Assembly (NCBI GenBank): GCA_003116875.1
Contig: BCKT01000003.1
Location: 189,143-253,142, forward strand
Source of the DNA: Takashimella koratensis
Lineage: Eukaryota; Basidiomycota; Tremellomycetes; Trichosporonales; Tetragoniomycetaceae
Direction of reading: 5' to 3'
DNA length: 64,000 nucleotides
A program made the position numbers and the translations under genes. The notes below the pieces were generated by a model that was given only the letters and a program-made list of their open reading frames with translations, had not been told where the DNA came from and searched no databases. Shown in pieces: positions 10,306-21,661 of the stretch; position 1 is the stretch's first letter, and each line of letters begins with the position of its first letter.

Positions 10306-12047
10306 ATGAGCGCCTTTGACTTTGACCTTGTTGTGAAGAACGGTATCGTCGTGACGGCGTCGGTGAGTGCTGCCGGTACCCGCTCAAAGATTTCGCTGAC
10401 ATGTCTGGCTCTAGGACGAGACGGAATGCGACATCGGTATCAAGGACGGCGTCGTCGTTTGCCTTGCCAAGAATCTCCCTTACGGCCCTAACTGTGAGGT
10501 CATCGACGCCGAGGGCGCGTACATTACGGTACGTCAAACCCCCCTCTTTACCGGCCTTGGTGACAGTGAGGTCTTAGCTGACAACTCTCTGTAGCCCGGC
10601 GGCGTCGACTCGCACGTCCACATTGGCCAGTCGGCCTCAGGCGCTCGTAGCGCTGACAACTGGACCACCGGTACCCGCGGCGCCATCAGCGGCGGCACCA
10701 CCACCGTCGTTGCTTTCGCTGTTCAAGCCAAGGGCACCTCGGTCATGGACGCGGTTGAGGCTTACTACAAGCTGGCGGACGGCAAGACTCACTGCGACTA
10801 CTCGTTCCACGCTATCGTCACTGACCCGAGCGAGAACGTCGTCAAGGTCGAGGTCCCCAAGATGGTCGAGTTCGGTATCACCAGTGTCAAGGTGGGTCAG
10901 CTGAGATCCCAGGGTAGCGGTGTCAGAGCTGACAACGTTGCAGATCTACATGACCTACCCCGCGATGAAGCTCAACGACAAACAAGTGCTCGACATTCTC
11001 TGCGCTGCCCGACGGACAGGTGTCACCACCATGGTGCACGCCGAGAACGCCGACATTATCGACTGGATGACTGCGAACCTTGTTGAGCGCGGTATGGTCG
11101 AGCCCTGGCACCACGGGACCGCCCGACCCCCTATCGTTGAAGATGAGGCGACCAACCGCGCCATCGCCCTTGCCGAGGTTGTCGATGCGCCCATGCTTAT
11201 TGTCCACGTTAGCTCCAAGGAGGCGACTGCGGTCATCCGCCGGGCTCAGACCCGCGGCCTCCCCCTCTACGCCGAGACCTGCCCGCACTATGCCCTCCTC
11301 ACCGCCGAGAAGATGATGGCCCCAGGCTTCGAGGGGTATGTCATGGCTTCGTCTTCTCCTTTCCCTCCTCATACGTTCATCTAAGCCTTGCTGACACGTC
11401 ACAGTGCCAAGTGCGTCTGCGCCCCGCCAATCCGATCCGACCCCATGGACAAGCAGGGTATCTGGGACGGTCTTGCCAACGGCACCTTCACCGTCTTCTC
11501 CTCCGACCACGCCCCTACCAACTTCTACGACGAGCTCGGCAAGCAGCGCGGTATGCTTAACAACCCGACCAAGAACGCTCGCGGTGATTTCCGTTACATC
11601 CCCAACGGTCTCCCGGGAGTCTGCACCCGTACCCCTTTGCTCTGGTCCGAGGGTGTCTTGAAGGGCCGACTTACCAGGCAGAAGTTTGTCGAGCTCAACT
11701 CGACCAACGCCGCCAAGCTGTACGGAATGTACCCGAAGAAGGGGACTATCGCGCCCGGGTCGGACGCCGACTTGATCATCTGGCGAAGCGAGAGCGCTCG
11801 TAAGCCCCTCGTCATTAGGCAGACCGACTTGCACCACGGTGCCGACTACACGCCCTACGAGGACATGGAGATCGAGGATTGGCCCAAGACTGTCTTGCTC
11901 CGTGGTAAAGTCGCGTACGACGGTGTCTCCAACAAGGTCCTCGCTACCGAGGGCCAGGGCCAGTTCATCAAGCGTGGATTCAGCACCCTCCCAGGTCCCC
12001 GAGGACACTCGTCGGCATGGCTCAACGGGTTCAACCCGCACGCATAG
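10306..12047 (+). CDS. dihydropyrimidinase / D-hydantoinase family amidohydrolase
   Basis: Exons 10306-10362, 10415-10528, 10595-10891, 10944-11335, 11405-12047; 500 residues, the usual length of the family. It opens the ring of 5,6-dihydropyrimidines or 5-substituted hydantoins to N-carbamoyl amino acids using two metal ions. Metal ligands are visible: PGGVDSHVHI (His64, His66), the Lys to be carboxylated at the end of exon 3 (SVKIYMTYPAM, Lys156), HAEN (His188), LIVHVSS (His244) and SSDHAP (Asp321). The KIYMTY stretch separates it from allantoinases and dihydroorotases. Linked to a racemase, a D-carbamoylase and D-amino-acid oxidase, it is better read as a D-hydantoinase than as a pyrimidine-catabolism enzyme, though one protein could do both. 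Confidence 0.92.
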
Positions 12048-12665
12048 GTGGAATTGAGTGGTTCATTAGATTGGTGTTATAGATAGGGGCTCTGGAGTCT
12101 GTAGCGTTCGTGTGCAGTGAACAACATGCATTTCTTGGTGGCTATGACACTTGACTCGGCTCTCAGGAAGCGGCTCTCCTATGTTGTTCAGATCCTTTCT
12201 CCAGCCTATGCGGCGCTCGTACGCGACTTCGCTCGAAAGCACACACATTCGCTTGCGGTGTCTCCGTCCTTAACCTATACGGGTATGCATCGCGGGGTGA
12301 CAACACAGCTCCTCTTAGGTCCGGGTGAATGGGCATTTGACCAATAGGATGAAGTCAAACTCGACGACTGGACGCTTCGCCGGCGGCTTAGAAGGGAAGG
12401 GAAGGGGATCGCCGAGTCTATTTTGGCCCGGATCCACGGCGTAAAACTTGTCGCTGTACATTGTCGGAGCTGACAGCCGGGGTGCAGCGCGTGGCTATTC
12501 GGTCCTATGCGTGCGGGGGGAGCGGGTACACCGTGTAGCCTCTATTTGCCGCAGGGGAGCTAGGCAAATGCGAAGGAAATGAAAAGGGCCTGGGGTCTGT
12601 TGGCGAATTTCCATTTTCTTGCACTCCACTCTCTCACTCCACCACCACGCTTGTACATCGCCACC
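12048..12665. other. intergenic spacer
   Basis: About 620 bases between two plus-strand genes, holding the promoter of the aldolase-like gene. One AGATAG core lies at 12081-12086. No gene recognised. Confidence 0.4.
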
Positions 12666-13915
12666 ATGGCTCCCATTGCGATCAACGAGACCACAACTGA
12701 GGCCCACGAGGTCGTCAAGCCGGCCACTGAGTTCAAGCAGAGCACGGCGGACCTCTCGAAGAACCCCTTGCAGCGTACGTGGCGTGGGAACAAGGAGGGC
12801 ACCCTCGTCATCGAGGGCTACCCCGCGTTCATGGAGGCGACCGACGAGGAGGGTCTCCTGAAGAAGCGGCAATGGGTCAAGGTGAGTTTCATTCAAGCTT
12901 GACATACAGGTGTAGATAGGAAGGCGTGGTAATGACTGCTGTTCATCGGAGGTGATTGCTGACAGAACACAGGAGCACATGGCTCTCTGCTTCCGATTTT
13001 GGGGCAAGCTCGGGTACGGAGAGGGTATCAGTGGTCACATCACCGTTCGTGACCCTATCCTCCGTGACCACTTCTGGATGAACCCCTTCGGTGTCCACTT
13101 CTCTGCCATGACCGTCAGCGAGTGAGTACAGTCGTATACAACTCGCTCAAAGTGGCGATCTAGGATGAAATTAATACTCACACCTGACTAGCCTTGTCCT
13201 CGTTACACCTGATGGTTATGTTCACCCCCTCGGCAACCAGCGACCCATCAACGTGAGTACCATCATCAATACCAAGTCGCAATCGCTATCCCATCGAAAC
13301 CGTGTACACGAATTGACTCTGCTAGATGGCCGGTTTCTACATCCACTCCGCTATTCACCACGCTCGCCCCGAGGTCGAGGCCGCTGCGCACTGCCACTCT
13401 TTGCACGGCAAGGCCTGGTCGTGCTTCGGTCGCCCTGTCGACATCACCACCCAGGACTCTTGTCTCTTCTACGACAACCAGGCTGTGTACGACAGCTTTG
13501 GTGGGATCGTTCTCGCAGCTGAGGAGGGTGCCAACATCGCCAAGGCGCTTGGACCCAAGAACAAGTGCGCCATCCTCAAGAACCACGGTCTCCTTACTCT
13601 TGGTCACACTGTCGACGAGGCGATTTACCTCTTCTCCGCACTCGACAAGCAGTGCAAGTGTCAGCTCATGATTGAGGCAGCGGCCGCCAACGGGATCAAG
13701 AAGACCCTCATTGACCCAGAGGACGCCGCCTTCACCGCTGCCACCATCCAATAGTGAGTGTTGCCACAAGCATGCGCGTCAATCTTCGACCTGGCTTGCA
13801 AGACTGGGAAAAGAAGGAAGCATGCTGACATGTCATCAGCCACGAGAACGTTTACTACAACCTCAACCCCGAGATCGAGCTTCTCCGCAAGCGCGAGCCC
13901 GACGCGTTGGAGTAG
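12666..13915 (+). CDS. class II aldolase/adducin-domain protein (Mug14-like)
   Basis: Exons 12666-12881, 12973-13121, 13192-13252, 13326-13753, 13840-13915; 309 residues. The core shows RFWGKLGYGEGISGHIT, then VTPDGYVHPLG, then HCHSLHGKAW (His164 and His166, likely metal ligands) and LKNHGLLTLG. This is the fungal branch of the class II aldolase/adducin superfamily, whose bacterial members are zinc aldolases or decarboxylating enzymes; reactions of the fungal proteins are mostly not known. It sits between the hydantoinase and the racemase on the same strand, so it may process a side-chain product or an oxo acid made by the pathway. The last short exon supplies YHENVYYNLNPE. Cytosolic by appearance. 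Confidence 0.88.
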
Positions 13916-14531
13916 AGAGATAGACTATTTTGTATCTTGTTTTATGCACGTCCGGTACCTTTGACGCCAGTCATGAGGCAACGACAGCCTGGCACCGTCA
14001 CGTCCTGGTTCCGGATCCTTCCACTTACATCCATGGGCAACGGGTCCCGCGCCTGCCGGAGCGAATGTGCTGCTCTTTGCCTTCCTGTAGACAGGTCAAG
14101 TTTGTGTCCTCGCCCGCCCGCATACTGACTTACCAACATGCATGGCTTGGGGGCTTAGTGGCGAGATCTTACTCAGGGCCAAAAACGCATAGTCGCCCTC
14201 CCCACCCTGTAAAGGGTCATTTTCGCCGACGGCGTGAGATAACATTCTCTCCCCCACCGCCCACTCGGCCAAGTACAACAGCACATATCCTACTCTCGTC
14301 GCCGTCTATTGCCGCCTCGGCTGCCTGATTGACTGGATCTGGCTGGCTTGGGCTTCGCCAACTGTGAGCGGCTATGTGCGGATTGAGACTCGCTCGTTGG
14401 AGATACACTGATCCGTGTATTCGGCTTCTGACATCAAACTTTGAAACTGTACGACTGGACCTACCGTTCCCAGCCAGAGTCACCGCTCACCACCTGACTT
14501 GAGCCACCACCTCCTCCACCGACCCACAACC
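13916..14531. other. intergenic spacer
   Basis: About 620 bases upstream of the racemase gene. It holds an AGATAA core at about 14237-14242 and pyrimidine-rich stretches nearer the start codon. Open frames here carry no recognisable motif. Confidence 0.4.
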
Positions 14532-15269
14532 ATGACTACGCTAAAGCTGCTTATCGTCAATCCCAACTCGTCGGCATCCATCACCGTCGCGGTCGAGGAG
14601 TCGCTAGCGCCCGTTTGCCCTCCTGGCGTCTCGCTCGTTTTCTGGAACCCATCCACTGGCCCACCCGGTATCAAAGACGCGCAAACTGGTATCGAGTCCA
14701 CCGAAGCCTGTATGGCTGAGCTGGTCGGTACTCCTTCGGTTCCCCCTACCCATCCTTTGGTCGGATATGACGGTGTCCTCGTCGCTTGTTTCACTGAGCA
14801 CACGCTGATCGACCGACTCGCCGACCACTTCGTCGCTACCAAGTCGAAAGCCGTTTGTCTCGGTATTTTCCAAGCCGGCCTCGCAGCGGCGTTGCTCCTT
14901 ACTTCGAGGAAGTTTGGGATCATCGCCACGGGCACAGGGAGGAGAGAGAACCATTACGTGGGGGTCTCAAACTTCCTCGGAGCCGACGCCGATAACTGTC
15001 CTCGATTCGTAGGATCGAAGACGACGGGTCTGCAAATCGTCGAGCTGCAAGATCTAGCGCTGCAGGAGAAGGTCGAGAAGGGGATGAAAGAGACCACGGG
15101 GGAGTTGGTGGATATGGGCGCAGAAGTGTTGGTGTTGGGTTGCGCGGGGATGTGCGGGATGGACCCATGGTTGCACAGTGCGGCAGAGGCGAAGGGGAAG
15201 GGTATCAAGATTGTCGACAGTCCCCGAGCAGGTATGCAGATGCTCGTCGCGCTCCTTCGCGCACGGTAA
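14532..15269 (+). CDS. Asp/Glu/hydantoin racemase family protein
   Basis: Single exon, 245 residues, start at the ATG giving MTTLKLLIVNPNSS, the N-terminus typical of the family (LxxINPNxS). The family interconverts enantiomers by proton transfer between two Cys: VACFTEH (Cys86) and VLGCAGMC (Cys204) supply them. A known fungal relative, Dcg1, lies in the Saccharomyces allantoin cluster. Next to a hydantoinase and a D-carbamoylase the simplest reading is a hydantoin racemase converting L- to D-5-substituted hydantoins; an allantoin-type substrate is the alternative. It is the only clear enzyme of this cluster without introns, which could reflect transfer or intron loss. Confidence 0.9.
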   Translation: MTTLKLLIVNPNSSASITVAVEESLAPVCPPGVSLVFWNPSTGPPGIKDAQTGIESTEACMAELVGTPSVPPTHPLVGYDGVLVACFTEHTLIDRLADHFVATKSKAVCLGIFQAGLAAALLLTSRKFGIIATGTGRRENHYVGVSNFLGADADNCPRFVGSKTTGLQIVELQDLALQEKVEKGMKETTGELVDMGAEVLVLGCAGMCGMDPWLHSAAEAKGKGIKIVDSPRAGMQMLVALLRAR

Positions 15270-15425
15270 GGGTTGTCAGCGACCATTTGTAGTTTTGGGA
15301 ATAAAGTCTATGCATTGTCACTTGTTGCATGTATCACATCACAGCGGCTCAAAGAACAGAGCAAGAGCAAACGTATTGTCCTTTGATAGATGATGTAGTG
15401 AGATATCTCTAAAGGGTCTACGCGA

Positions 15426-18373
15426 CTAGACGGCAAAGTTGAACAAGGTGTCGAAATCCCACTCGGTCGCGCTGAAATCCCACATGAACTGCTGTTCCCC
15501 TGCTCCTGTACCATTGGGTGTCGTACTAGCTGGTAGTGCTAGTCCACTTCCCGTGATTGTCATTGCCCCGCTTTGAGACGTCTCAGGCACCGCCAAGCCT
15601 CCGTTCCCTCCATCCACCGCTGCTGACGTCGATTCTGGCTGCCCGCCTTGACCGTCGTCTGTGCTCGGACCCTGTAACGCGTCGCAGAGTTCATGGTGTT
15701 CGTCGACGCCTCGGAAACGGGCAGCGACGGCGGCAGCTCGGCGTAAAGCTGGGACAGCAACGTCCCAGGATGCAGTGGTGTGGAGGCGACGTAAAGTCGC
15801 GATGAAGGAAGTCAAGAGCCGGAGTGGGTCTTCAGCGGGTGACGAGTCGGATGCGAGGGTGAGCCGAATGAGCGAGGACGTCACGGATGACAAAATGTGG
15901 GAGGCGTCTAAAGAACAAGTGGGTCAGTAAAGCTACAGGAGTGTTGAAGGTGTTACGTACAGATTAAGAAGTAACCGTCCACCTCGGGAACTGTCAAGCG
16001 GTTGACAAAGTCCACGCAATCATGGAAAGGCGCCAAGATATCCGCTGACGGGGTGAAAGTCGAACCCAATCCATGCTCGAGCTCGATTTGAATACGTTTC
16101 AGCATACACCGAAGTCCGAGCAGATGAACAAGGAAAGAGTCTAGGCGCAGGTCAGCAATACCATGAGTGAATATCGCGTGGTACTTACTAACGCCCGTCG
16201 CTCTTGGCGCAGACCGCTCTGCAACGTCTTTCCACTCGATGAACATCTCATCAACCAACGAGGCGATATCGCCCACTTCGTCTCGCCTTTCCGACGCGCT
16301 GCGGTCGCTCACTACCCCCAATGTGCAGACTTCGGCCTGAAGACGACATACGATCTGCGCAAGGCGACAGGACGCGATGAACGACTTGGCAGAGTCCGTG
16401 GATACTTCGCCATAGCTCTTGGAGGCGTTGACAACGCTGGATAATAGAGGAAGGGGGACAGTTGAGTTGTACGCCTGGATATGACACGGGCGAGAGTTTA
16501 CTGAATCGTGTCAGCAAACTATAGCGTGATCAAGACTTACAGAAACTCATCCAGGCATCGTGAATCGCCAACGTCCACCAAAGCCTCACTCGCAGCTCTT
16601 GCTCCCATTTCGGGATTGCCCATTTGAGCGGGCTCATATGCATACCTAATAGCTGCGCAAGTGCGATAGTCTGGAGCATCACAGGTCAGCGCTGGCCCGA
16701 GTTGAGAGTGTCACCTAGAACCCACCTTGGCTAGAAGAAGATATGAGGAGCGACTGCTTGTCGATGGCCGCATCCCCAATTCCAACACAGCGGCGGCGAC
16801 ACCTGCCAAGCTGTTCTCGGCCTGGCCCAGCGAAGCGGTACCATACAAGCTGACCGTCGGCGGTGCTATAGGGCGGAAGGATGCCGAGTGGCTAAGGGAA
16901 GAGCAGATCATCGCAGCCAGGAGCTGGGGCGGGAAGTTGTCATCGTTGCTAGGCAGGATTGGTAGAGCCGGGTGAATTGAGGTGTTGTAGAGAGCTAAAA
17001 GAGACGCTTCGGTAGGGTGAAGAGGGTGGTTGCGAAGAAAGACCCGGATATGCGCGAGCGCGGTGACTCCCATGGACGGAAGAGGTGCAGCTGGGATATA
17101 AGTAAGCGGAAAGCGTTGTTAGAGAACAGTCAACCTACATTCGGCCTTGGGATGCATGACGACAAAGATTGGTCGAGTAGGGTCTGAGGACTGGAGATCC
17201 GTCAGCTGGGGACAAGAGATACGCAGCTGAGTGACGCACGATTTGCTTAACATGGGGACCATCGTTGGCGCTCGCGTTGGCCGCTGCGGGATCGGAGATG
17301 GGGAGCAGGTCGTCGGTGAGGACGACCGTGAGCACTGTGAGATTCCAGATGTCAGCACAAGCCTGCTTCATCTTACTCGCGCGCCGCTCACCATGTGGAT
17401 CGAAATCCGAGTTGGCATATTGATCAAAGGACGAGATGTTGGTCTTTGCGATTGCCTTTACATGTCGGCCCCTAGGAGCCGGTACCGGAGCAGGGGTAGC
17501 TTCCGATGTGCTTCTCGATGACATTTCACTGGTGTCTCGAGTACTTGGGCCATCCTCAGCAGCAACGGCGGGTTTCGACTGGGATGCGGAGTCGGGCTTG
17601 GAGCCGTGTCTGGCGCTCTGTCCTGCATCGCCGACATCATCGTCGTCGTCACGTTTACGGCGCTTAGAGATAGAGGCCGTCGGAGTGTCCACGGTCCGGG
17701 GGGTATCGTCCATCCCGTCGTCCCCTCGCATCGGCTCGTCCGCACCGTAGTCGTCATCCATATCGTTATCGTCCTCATCTTCATCTACAGCTGCCTGTTT
17801 ATGCTTGGGTCGAGTAGGCTGGGACTTTGCTCCCGATGACGATGGGGGTGCCGGTGCCAGAAGCCGAGCTTTTCTTGGCGGTGGGGCCAAGTCGAATGTA
17901 CACGGTTTGTGGGTCTCCGAGCACTGAGTACAAGGGGGTCCTCCAGAGCCGATGGTGCATCTCGACTTGGATCGACGGCACAGGTCGCAAGGACGGTTCT
18001 TCCTTGATCGGGGAGGCCGGGCACCGCCTGTCGGGGAAGGGACGGTGGAGGTCGACGGACCTGCCCGAGGGGCCTGAGCGATTTCCCGAGGCTGTGAGAC
18101 TCGAGAATCGGTATGTTGCGTGTGATTGTATGTATGCCGCCAGCTCGAGTCGGTCAAAGTATCTGGGTGAGGCAGACCGTAGTGCGTAGGAGGCTGGTAA
18201 GTGAGAGAGGGGTCGATGATGGGGTAAGAAGCAGCACTGTTTGCTGAGCCTGGTCCAGCGGCGGTAGTTGTGGACGGCGAGATGTCCTGGTCGGCGGGAG
18301 CGTAGTAGCCGCGGTAAGCCATGTCGAGGTCCCGGTCACGGCGATCGTCTGCGTGGCCGTGTGCGTGCTGCAT
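15426..18373 (-). CDS. Zn2Cys6 transcription factor, likely cluster regulator
   Basis: Eight exons: 18373-17392, 17334-17240, 17190-17139, 17090-16726, 16670-16541, 16500-16189, 16140-15961, 15907-15426; 865 residues. The start is the first ATG in frame (MQHAHGHADD). The zinc cluster is RPCDLCRRSKSRCT then PPCTQCSETHKPC, preceded by basic residues. A long low-complexity acidic region follows (a run of Asp/Glu/Asn), then a nuclear-type basic patch (SKRRKRDDDD). The second half carries the fungal middle homology region, with QLLGMHMSPLKW and RLWWTLAIHDAW. It is convergent with the racemase (156 bp apart) and sits in the middle of the hydantoin genes, so it probably controls them. A relic of a paralogue of its last exon is at 23586-23983. 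Confidence 0.88.
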
Positions 18374-18716
18374 GGTGCTGCCGAGGTGAGGTGAGATGGG
18401 ATGGGATGGAGGGGGATGAGATGAGGGATGGAGGGAGATGGGTAAACACGGGGAGACTGAGGAAAATAAAATCAAAAGGAAAACCCTCTAAGGAAACGTA
18501 AAGATACCATTGGTGGGAGGCACAACTCGTTATCTGCTCTGGGTCAACACAGGGCAAAGGGCTTCCGTGACTGAGAGCGGGCTGGGGCGATCATGAAGAA
18601 TACAAGCCGGCGGTCAGAGCATCGGAGATGCATCAGACAGAGCAAAAACCTATGTCACAGTGTATGCATGCCATGAGTCAAATGCGAGTACATCATCTCA
18701 ACACCCTCTGCCACGA
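18374..18716. promoter_or_regulatory. promoter region of the Zn2Cys6 regulator
   Basis: About 340 bases upstream of the regulator start and just past the oxidase stop. It has a GATAAC core on the minus strand near 18532 and an imperfect GGGAT/GGATGAG purine tract around 18390-18430. No gene seen. Confidence 0.4.
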
Positions 18717-19957
18717 TCACAACGCCAGGACCAACTCGACCGCGTCGGCGGCCGTACCCCAGCAGCTCTGCCACCCTGCGCCACCATGGCCGTAGTTGTA
18801 CACCACCGCAGTACCCTGCACGTCTTCCCCTCGCTCAAGCCTGACACCGTCTCGTCGGGACGGGCGGAATCCAACGAGGTGGTCCGCGACCAGCTCAGAC
18901 AACGGCGACTCGAGCGACAACGAGGCAACGTCAGGCTCACCAGCCAACGCCGGGGCAGACTGGTACGCTGGTCGCAAGGCCGGGCAGATCTCGAGTGCTC
19001 GGCGGAGAATGTCCCCCTTGGTCTCCTCTCGGGGGTAAGGGTACCAGTCGTCAATCTCCCTAGTGCCACCGAGAATCACGTCGCCGTCGGGTCGGGGGAT
19101 AACGTACGTCCGCTCACCGCCCTCACCACCGTCGAGGCTACCGACCTGCCGAGTCCAGCCGTTGCGCACCCATGGAGCGCGGACCTTGACGACCTGGCCT
19201 CGGGTAGGGAAGACGGTAGAGTCCTCGACACCGCCAAGAGTAACCGCACCGATCCCAACACAGACAACGACAGCCAAGGGCGTAACGTCTCCGATGAGAG
19301 CACGGACGGAGGGCGTTGAGAGAGAAGTCAGGGACGAGAAGTGGTATCGGTGGACCTTGCCACCGAGCTCACTGACTCGTGCAAGCAGGCGGTTGAGATA
19401 GACAGCCGGGGTCATGGTGAGCGAAGTGAAAGCGATGGTATGGTCGACCGGCGGGTTCGAGACTGTCTTGGGGTCAAGCACGGTGAACTGGAAGATGTCA
19501 GTAGGTCATGTGTATGAAGGTTTAGATGACTCACGTCTGGGTGCTCCTCAAAGATTTCGAGGTGCTTGTCTGTCCCGACGTAGAGTTCGGTCTGCTTGAG
19601 AACCATCAAGCCGGACTTCTCGCCCACGGTCTTCCATTCGTCGTACATGATCTTGAACGCTGTAATGTAAGGTCATTTTAGCGATGATCTTTGTGTACTT
19701 GCCGCAGACTACGTACTCTGACTGTCCCACCGCCGTTGACGAGTGTCGTTGTCGTCGGCAAAGCTGAGATGATGAGCGCCCGCGATCGTCGATGCATAGT
19801 AAGCGTCGAGCGGGTCGTTGGGCATGTGGTCTGCAATGACATGGACCGGGTGACCCTTGGACTTGCAGAGCGGCGACTCGAGGAGGCGCACGGCAGTGGT
19901 GAGTCCGATGACGCCCGCGCCGAGGACGACGATGGGAGCGGGAGTCGAGGAAGTCAT
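18717..19957 (-). CDS. D-amino-acid oxidase
   Basis: Exons 19957-19717, 19659-19535, 19487-18717; 378 residues. Oxidises D-amino acids to 2-oxo acids, ammonia and hydrogen peroxide with FAD. Signatures in order: FAD loop [10 protein letters not shown] (Gly13, Gly15, Gly18), [11 protein letters not shown], the second strand region [36 protein letters not shown] (substrate-carboxylate Arg) and [13 protein letters not shown] near the C-terminus. The protein ends ELVLAL directly after the last helix and lacks the Ser-Lys-Leu peroxisome signal of many yeast relatives, so it may be cytosolic. D-aspartate oxidase is the main alternative. Divergent from the D-carbamoylase, whose product would be its substrate. 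Confidence 0.92.
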
Positions 19958-20480
19958 GTCTGTGAGCTAGGTAGGGATAGGATGTGGAAGAGAATGGTCG
20001 GTGATCGAGGGTCTTAGAAGACGTCTTTTCTTTAATTTTGTTGTTGCAGTTGCAGTCCACCGGCGAGCGATCATCGCCGACTCTGTTACAGCGGCGCGAG
20101 TCGGACTCTGCGTTGGCCCTGTCCTGGATCTGTCCGTGATGCTGCCGGCTGGCTCCTGCATGCATGGACCCGGATTCGAGCGAGTTCCGATACGACCAAT
20201 GAGACCCATGCATGGGCTGAATAGAGGTCGAACGCTCGCGTCTGACTGGCTGGGGGGGACTTGGCCGGGAGTTGGCCGCCGGCAAAGTGGCACCGGGCGG
20301 TCCATTTCCCCCCGAATCGCTCCAGATCCTCAGAGACCAAAGATCCTCCACCGTCAGCGACACCTCTGTCACAGGTACCTGAGCAAGCTCTCACCGAGGT
20401 TTGAGATCAGTTCAAAAGTTTTCCTCGTCTTCTTCTCCCTTCTCACACTTCTTCTGTCCTTCCTCATCACTAGAGCCACC
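19958..20480. promoter_or_regulatory. shared divergent promoter, D-amino-acid oxidase / D-carbamoylase
   Basis: Only 523 bases separate the two start codons, so the consecutive steps of the pathway very likely share control sequences. The carbamoylase side is pyrimidine-rich (20420-20465). No strong GATA site was seen in this stretch. Confidence 0.55.
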
Positions 20481-21661
20481 ATGCCCCGTCTCATCAAAGT
20501 CGCTGCTGTCCAGGTCGGTGCTGTCCACCGCTCGACCCCTCGTGCCGAGGTCCTCGCCCGGTTAATCAAGCTGCTCGAGGATGCCGCTGCCCAGGGCGTC
20601 CAGCTCGCCGTCTTCCGTGAGTCATGCAGTTGCGCAAGCACCCGACCAGCCGCTGACAACGACTCCGCCTTCCCCTACAGCCGAGACGACCTTCACAACC
20701 TTCTTCCCGCGCTACTACATCACTGACGAGGCCGAGCTGGCGAGCTACTACGAGCTCGAGGACGAGGCTACTGGCTCTGTGGTCAACTCTCCCAACGTCA
20801 AGTCCTTCTTCGCCCGCGCTCTCGAGCTCGGCGTCGACGTTCAGATCGGGTACGGCGAGGACACTGGCGTCCCCGGGAAGCGATACAACACTGCCGTCTA
20901 CGTTTCCGGCAAGACTGGCCAGGTGCTCAACAAGTACCGCAAGGTGCACTTGCCCGGCACTATGGAGCCCTTCGACTTGGACCCGAACACCACCAACCAG
21001 CTCGAGAAACGATACTTTGTCCTTGGTGACTTGGGCTTCAACGCCTTCCGCGCCACCTCGCTCAAGGATGAGGCAAGCGGGTCGTCCCCCATCGTCGGTC
21101 AGCTCATTTGCAACGACCGTCGATGGGCCGAGGGCTGGAGATGCTACGGCCTCCAGGGTGTGGAGATTCTCTGCTGCGGCTACGTGAGTCCAGTGGTCCG
21201 AACTTGGCTCCTGCCTTCAATCGAGATCCAGATCTAGCAGTGTAACGAGCCGGTGAGCTAGAGCTAATCGTTCACAGAACACCACCGCATATGCGCCTCA
21301 GCTCTGGGGTGGTGACCAGAACATTTCTCGCGAGAAGGCCTACGATGGTGCCATGTTCCACCACAAGCTCGTTGTCCAGGCCCACGCGTACACCAACTCG
21401 ATGTTCTGCATCACCTCTGCCCGAGCTGGTGTTGACGACGGTCTTCACCCACTCATTCCCGGCTCGATGATCGTCGATCCGGAGGGCTACATCGTCGCCG
21501 AGTCCAAGACGGAGGACGACGAGCTCGTCGTTGCTACGATCGACCTCGATGCCTGCAACCAGGGCAAGCAGAGGACTTTCAACTTGGGTAAACACCGTAG
21601 GCCAGAGATGTACGACCGAATTGTCGCTACCGACGGTGTCGTCCCTCCCGCCGAGCCATGA
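20481..21661 (+). CDS. N-carbamoyl-D-amino-acid amidohydrolase (D-carbamoylase)
   Basis: Exons 20481-20616, 20681-21183, 21278-21661; 340 residues. Nitrilase-superfamily enzyme hydrolysing N-carbamoyl-D-amino acids to D-amino acid, carbon dioxide and ammonia. The catalytic triad is present: FPETTFTTF (Glu47), KYRKVHLPG (Lys133) and LICNDRRWAEGWRCYG (Cys189), followed by GVEILCCGYNT. The ICNDRRW block is typical of bacterial D-carbamoylases rather than of beta-ureidopropionases or carbamoylputrescine amidases. The first intron cuts the codon just before the catalytic Glu. Such enzymes are known mainly from soil bacteria, so an ancient transfer followed by intron gain is plausible but unproved. 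It supplies substrate to the divergent D-amino-acid oxidase. Confidence 0.93.

Noticed and set aside
10923..12041. Long minus-strand open frame of 372 codons opposite the hydantoinase
   Set aside because: It mirrors the coding strand of a gene with clear catalytic motifs, has no family signal, and arises from the GC-rich third codon positions.
10306..15269. Reading the cluster as an allantoin (DAL) cluster because of the Dal5-like carrier and Dcg1-like racemase
   Set aside because: The amidohydrolase has dihydropyrimidinase-type SVKIYMTY, not allantoinase features, and no allantoicase or ureidoglycolate enzyme is present; a D-carbamoylase and D-amino-acid oxidase are.
10306..21661. Reading the cluster as reductive pyrimidine degradation
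   Set aside because: There is no beta-ureidopropionase or dihydropyrimidine dehydrogenase; the carbamoylase motif is of the D-carbamoylase type. A double role of the hydantoinase remains possible.
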